Origin: Bacteroidia bacterium
Lineage (GTDB): Bacteria > Bacteroidota > Bacteroidia > Bacteroidales > BM523
Assembly (NCBI GenBank): GCA_016209245.1
Contig: JACQWN010000265.1
Span: forward strand, 1 to 7,633
Reading direction: 5' to 3'
DNA length: 7,633 nucleotides
This document shows positions 6,301 to 7,633 of this stretch, piece after piece; position 1 is the first letter of the stretch; the number at the start of each line of letters is the position of its first letter. Under the pieces are notes generated by a model. That model made no database searches and was not told the origin of the DNA. It saw only the letters and a program-made list of their open reading frames with translations. The position numbers and the translations under genes are program-made.

Positions 6301-6308
6301 TATATTTG
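6301..6308 (+). promoter_or_regulatory. Likely -7 promoter element of the lipoprotein gene
   Basis: TATATTTG matches TAnnTTTG exactly and lies 18 bp before the ATG at 6327, so the leader would be about 10-13 nt. At the -33 distance there is TTT rather than TTG, so the promoter may be weak. It is back-to-back with the DUF433 operon promoter about 30 bp away, so a regulator bound between them could affect both. Confidence 0.5.
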
Positions 6309-6326
6309 CATTTATATATCCATTAC

Positions 6327-6809
6327 ATGATAAGACTTTATAAAATAGTATTCATAATTCTTACATTATTAATCCTTGCTTCCTGCAAAGAAAAAGATGA
6401 AAATAATGAACAACCGGTTTATAACTTCAAAGACCAGACATTACAGGGAATAATCGGTGGAGCTGCTTGGAACTTTAAATATGGCGGATTCAGGACAAGC
6501 GCCATTGATACATCAAGATATTGGATTGAGCTGTATGGTCAGCTCGAGACGGATGCTTCGCCATGCTTAAATAATAAAGGCTATGATGATCTGGTGCTTA
6601 TGTCGCTTCCCAAACAAATAGGATTATATGAGCTTGGCAACCTTCAGGTAACTTTATATGAAACGGGTAATAATATTAATAAATCCGTTTATTCCGGCGC
6701 AGTTGAAATCCTTTCAGTTGAAAATAATATTATGACCGGAAGGATAGATGCATATCTGAACGATGATTATTTGGTAAATGGTAATTTTAGTGCTAATAAA
6801 TGTGACTAA
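6327..6809 (+). CDS. Small lipoprotein of unknown function
   Basis: A 160-aa protein with a type II signal peptide: M-I-R-L-Y-K, then a hydrophobic stretch (7-19) and the lipobox LASC with Cys20 as the lipidated residue. Acidic and Asn-rich residues follow (KEKDENNEQ), which in Bacteroidota would suit export to the outer membrane (inference). The mature part has alternating beta-prone segments (AAWNFKYGG, YWIELYGQ, LQVTLYET, GRIDAYLNDDYLVNGNF) and two cysteines, C80 and C159, that could form a disulfide. It resembles small Bacteroidota beta-sandwich lipoproteins in general style, but I recognise no family. ATG 6327 is preferred over the in-frame TTG at 6306 because that TTG is part of the -7 box. 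The stop codon lies inside the left direct repeat of the insertion at 6813-6931. Confidence 0.85.
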   Translation: MIRLYKIVFIILTLLILASCKEKDENNEQPVYNFKDQTLQGIIGGAAWNFKYGGFRTSAIDTSRYWIELYGQLETDASPCLNNKGYDDLVLMSLPKQIGLYELGNLQVTLYETGNNINKSVYSGAVEILSVENNIMTGRIDAYLNDDYLVNGNFSANKCD

Positions 6810-6812
6810 TTA
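6805..6812. repeat. Left target-site duplication, ACTAATTA
   Basis: This 8-bp sequence is repeated exactly at 6932-6939 on the other side of the palindromic insertion. It contains the stop codon (TAA, 6807-6809) of the lipoprotein gene. Neighbouring bases on either side do not match, so the repeat is exactly 8 bp. Confidence 0.65.
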
Positions 6813-6931
6813 GAGTCTGTCCATAATGTCGAAATTTGCCACTAATTGCACGAATTAAAATCAAGTTTTTCGTGTAGATTCGTGCAATTCGTGGCTATTC
6901 TTTTTTTTGTGGATTGACTTTATAGACAGAC
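6813..6931. mobile_element. MITE-like 119-bp palindromic insertion
   Basis: The terminal inverted repeats are GTCTGTCCATAATGTC (6815-6830) and, reversed, GTCTGTCTATAAAGTC (6931-6916), 14 of 16 identical. Two extra bases (GA) lie outside the left one. A second palindrome is inside: GCCACTAATTGCACGAAT (6838-6855) against 6878-6895, 17 of 18 complementary. Exact 8-bp direct repeats (ACTAATTA) flank the element. There is no coding capacity, so it would need a transposase from elsewhere. I cannot assign the parent IS family; 8-bp duplications occur in several. The inner TTCGTGCAATTCGTGGC style is one I recall from Bacteroidota intergenic DNA, unverified. Confidence 0.65.
6838..6908 (+). terminator. 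Probable intrinsic terminator for the lipoprotein gene, carried by the insertion
   Basis: The stem 6838-6855/6878-6895 (17 of 18 pairs, 22-nt loop) is followed within 5 nt by eight T residues (6901-6908) on the plus strand. That is the layout of a Rho-independent terminator for the lipoprotein transcript. The minus-strand side lacks a T-run, so smpB is not served in the same way. The loop is longer than usual and the stem is AT-rich. Confidence 0.5.
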
Positions 6932-6939
6932 ACTAATTA
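6932..6939. repeat. Right target-site duplication, ACTAATTA
   Basis: Exact copy of 6805-6812. It contains the smpB stop codon (CTA on the plus strand at 6933-6935, TAG on the coding strand), so each convergent gene keeps an intact stop in its own copy. Confidence 0.65.
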
Positions 6940-7370
6940 TTTATTTCTCGTTCTATATCCCTCTGAATTTCCCTTTTCCGTATATTTTCCCGCTTATCTT
7001 TCATTTTTCTCCCTTTAGCAAGGGCTATTTCAACCTTTGCAAAACCGTTTTCGGCAATAAATAACCTTACCGGAATAATTGAAAAACCTTTTTCTTTTGT
7101 CTTGTTCTCAAGCTTTTTCAGCTCATGTCTGGTCAGTAGTAGCTTTCGATCGCGTTTTGGCTCGTGGTTGTAATGCCCGCCAAAAGAATATTCAGAAATA
7201 TGCAATGATTTAATCCATAATTCACTCTCTTTAAAAAAACAATAAGAATCGGTAAAGCTGACCTTTCCTGCCCTGATAGATTTTATTTCCGTGCCGGTAA
7301 GTAGTATGCCTGCTATGAAATGCTCAAAAAGCTCATAAAGGAATAGGGCTTTTTTGTTCTTTATTTCCAT
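6933..7370 (-). CDS. smpB: SsrA-binding protein SmpB
   Basis: Cytoplasmic protein that binds tmRNA and delivers it to stalled ribosomes for trans-translation. The 145-aa sequence has the family pattern: NKKA at 5-8, then GILLTGTEIKSIRAGKVSFTDSY (21-43) with Glu28 in the tmRNA-binding strand. HISEYSFGGHYNHEPKRDRKLLLTRHEL (57-84) and PVRLFIAENGFAKVEIALAKGRK (100-122) complete the beta-barrel. The basic C-terminal tail KDKRENIRKREIQRDIERE enters the ribosome. The usual GKKxYDKR is GRKMKDKR here, so the Tyr/His before DKR is Lys124. ATG at 7370 is a clear start, and the length is close to the usual 150 or so. It lies 29 bp downstream of the partial gene at 7400-7633 and may share its transcript. 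The tmRNA gene itself is not in this window. Confidence 0.96.
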   Translation of the reverse strand: MEIKNKKALFLYELFEHFIAGILLTGTEIKSIRAGKVSFTDSYCFFKESELWIKSLHISEYSFGGHYNHEPKRDRKLLLTRHELKKLENKTKEKGFSIIPVRLFIAENGFAKVEIALAKGRKMKDKRENIRKREIQRDIEREINN

Positions 7371-7399
7371 AATTCTTTAAATTTTTACGCTAAAAATCG

Positions 7400-7633
7400 T
7401 TATATCATCTTGTTAGAATTATCGCTAATAATAGTTACAATGATTACCATTAAACCAATAAATATTAAAACGAATCCCTCATTAATCCATTCCATTGTTA
7501 TTATGCGGGTATTGTCAATAGAAATATTTCCAAATTCCTTACGGAATTTTCTATGAAGAAGAACGGTTTCAATATGCACGTTCTTATCAAACGAGCTACA
7601 GTCCGGCCACTGACAGCAAACGTCTGTTATAAT
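7400..7633 (-). CDS. C-terminal part of an unrecognised membrane-anchored protein (partial)
   Basis: An open frame enters from the window end and runs 77 codons to a TAA at 7402-7400. The first visible residues are polar with three cysteines (DVCCQWPDCSSFD), followed by a basic stretch (HRKFRKEFGN). Then comes a hydrophobic segment of about 18 residues (FVLIFIGLMVIIVTII), ending in SDNSNKMI. The hydrophobic segment looks like a single C-terminal membrane helix. The Cys cluster could bind a metal or form disulfides, depending on which side of the membrane it lies (inference). I recognise no family. Support is the uninterrupted frame, the sensible composition and the 29-bp spacing to smpB. As the 5' part is missing, the size, start and function are unknown. 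Confidence 0.6.
   Translation of the reverse strand: MITDVCCQWPDCSSFDKNVHIETVLLHRKFRKEFGNISIDNTRIITMEWINEGFVLIFIGLMVIIVTIISDNSNKMI

Overview
The window is AT-rich and reads as chromosomal DNA of a member of the Bacteroidota. Three things point there: the short Bacteroides-type glucose-6-phosphate isomerase, the lack of Shine-Dalgarno sequences in front of genes, and promoter elements of the TTG-N19-21-TAnnTTTG type. Exported proteins with an A|Q signal-peptidase site or a lipobox, and intergenic palindromes built on TTCGT/ACGAA, fit the same group. Genus cannot be fixed from sequence alone.

Layout. Positions 1-432 (minus) hold the N-terminal ATPase part of the chaperone HtpG, cut by the window edge. 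A 158-bp spacer with two nested inverted repeats follows, then a stand-alone response-regulator receiver protein (591-1076, minus). A 196-bp spacer carries a large imperfect palindrome built of ACGAA/TTCGT units. Next comes glucose-6-phosphate isomerase (1273-2577, minus). Upstream of it, also on the minus strand, is a probable operon driven by a well-formed promoter at 6242-6272: a DUF433 antitoxin-like gene (6004-6219), a possible 24-codon ORF (5933-6007), and a large exported TPR-CHAT protease-like gene (2621-5936). Each neighbouring pair in this operon overlaps by ATGA. The TPR-CHAT gene is split into two reading frames near 4619-4652, where about 34 nt too many sit in the middle of a TPR unit.

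On the other side of a divergent promoter region, a 160-aa lipoprotein (6327-6809, plus) faces SmpB (6933-7370, minus). Between the two stop codons sits a 119-bp palindromic insertion flanked by 8-bp direct repeats. It looks like a MITE-type element that landed on overlapping stop codons and duplicated both. The window ends with the C-terminal part of an unrecognised protein with a membrane anchor (7400-7633, minus), just upstream of smpB.

Functionally, HtpG, Pgi and SmpB are housekeeping: protein folding, glycolysis and trans-translation. The DUF433/TPR-CHAT operon is the accessory part. It pairs a DUF433 protein lacking its usual PIN-like toxin partner with an exported caspase-like protein, and the latter is now probably inactivated or split by a frameshift.
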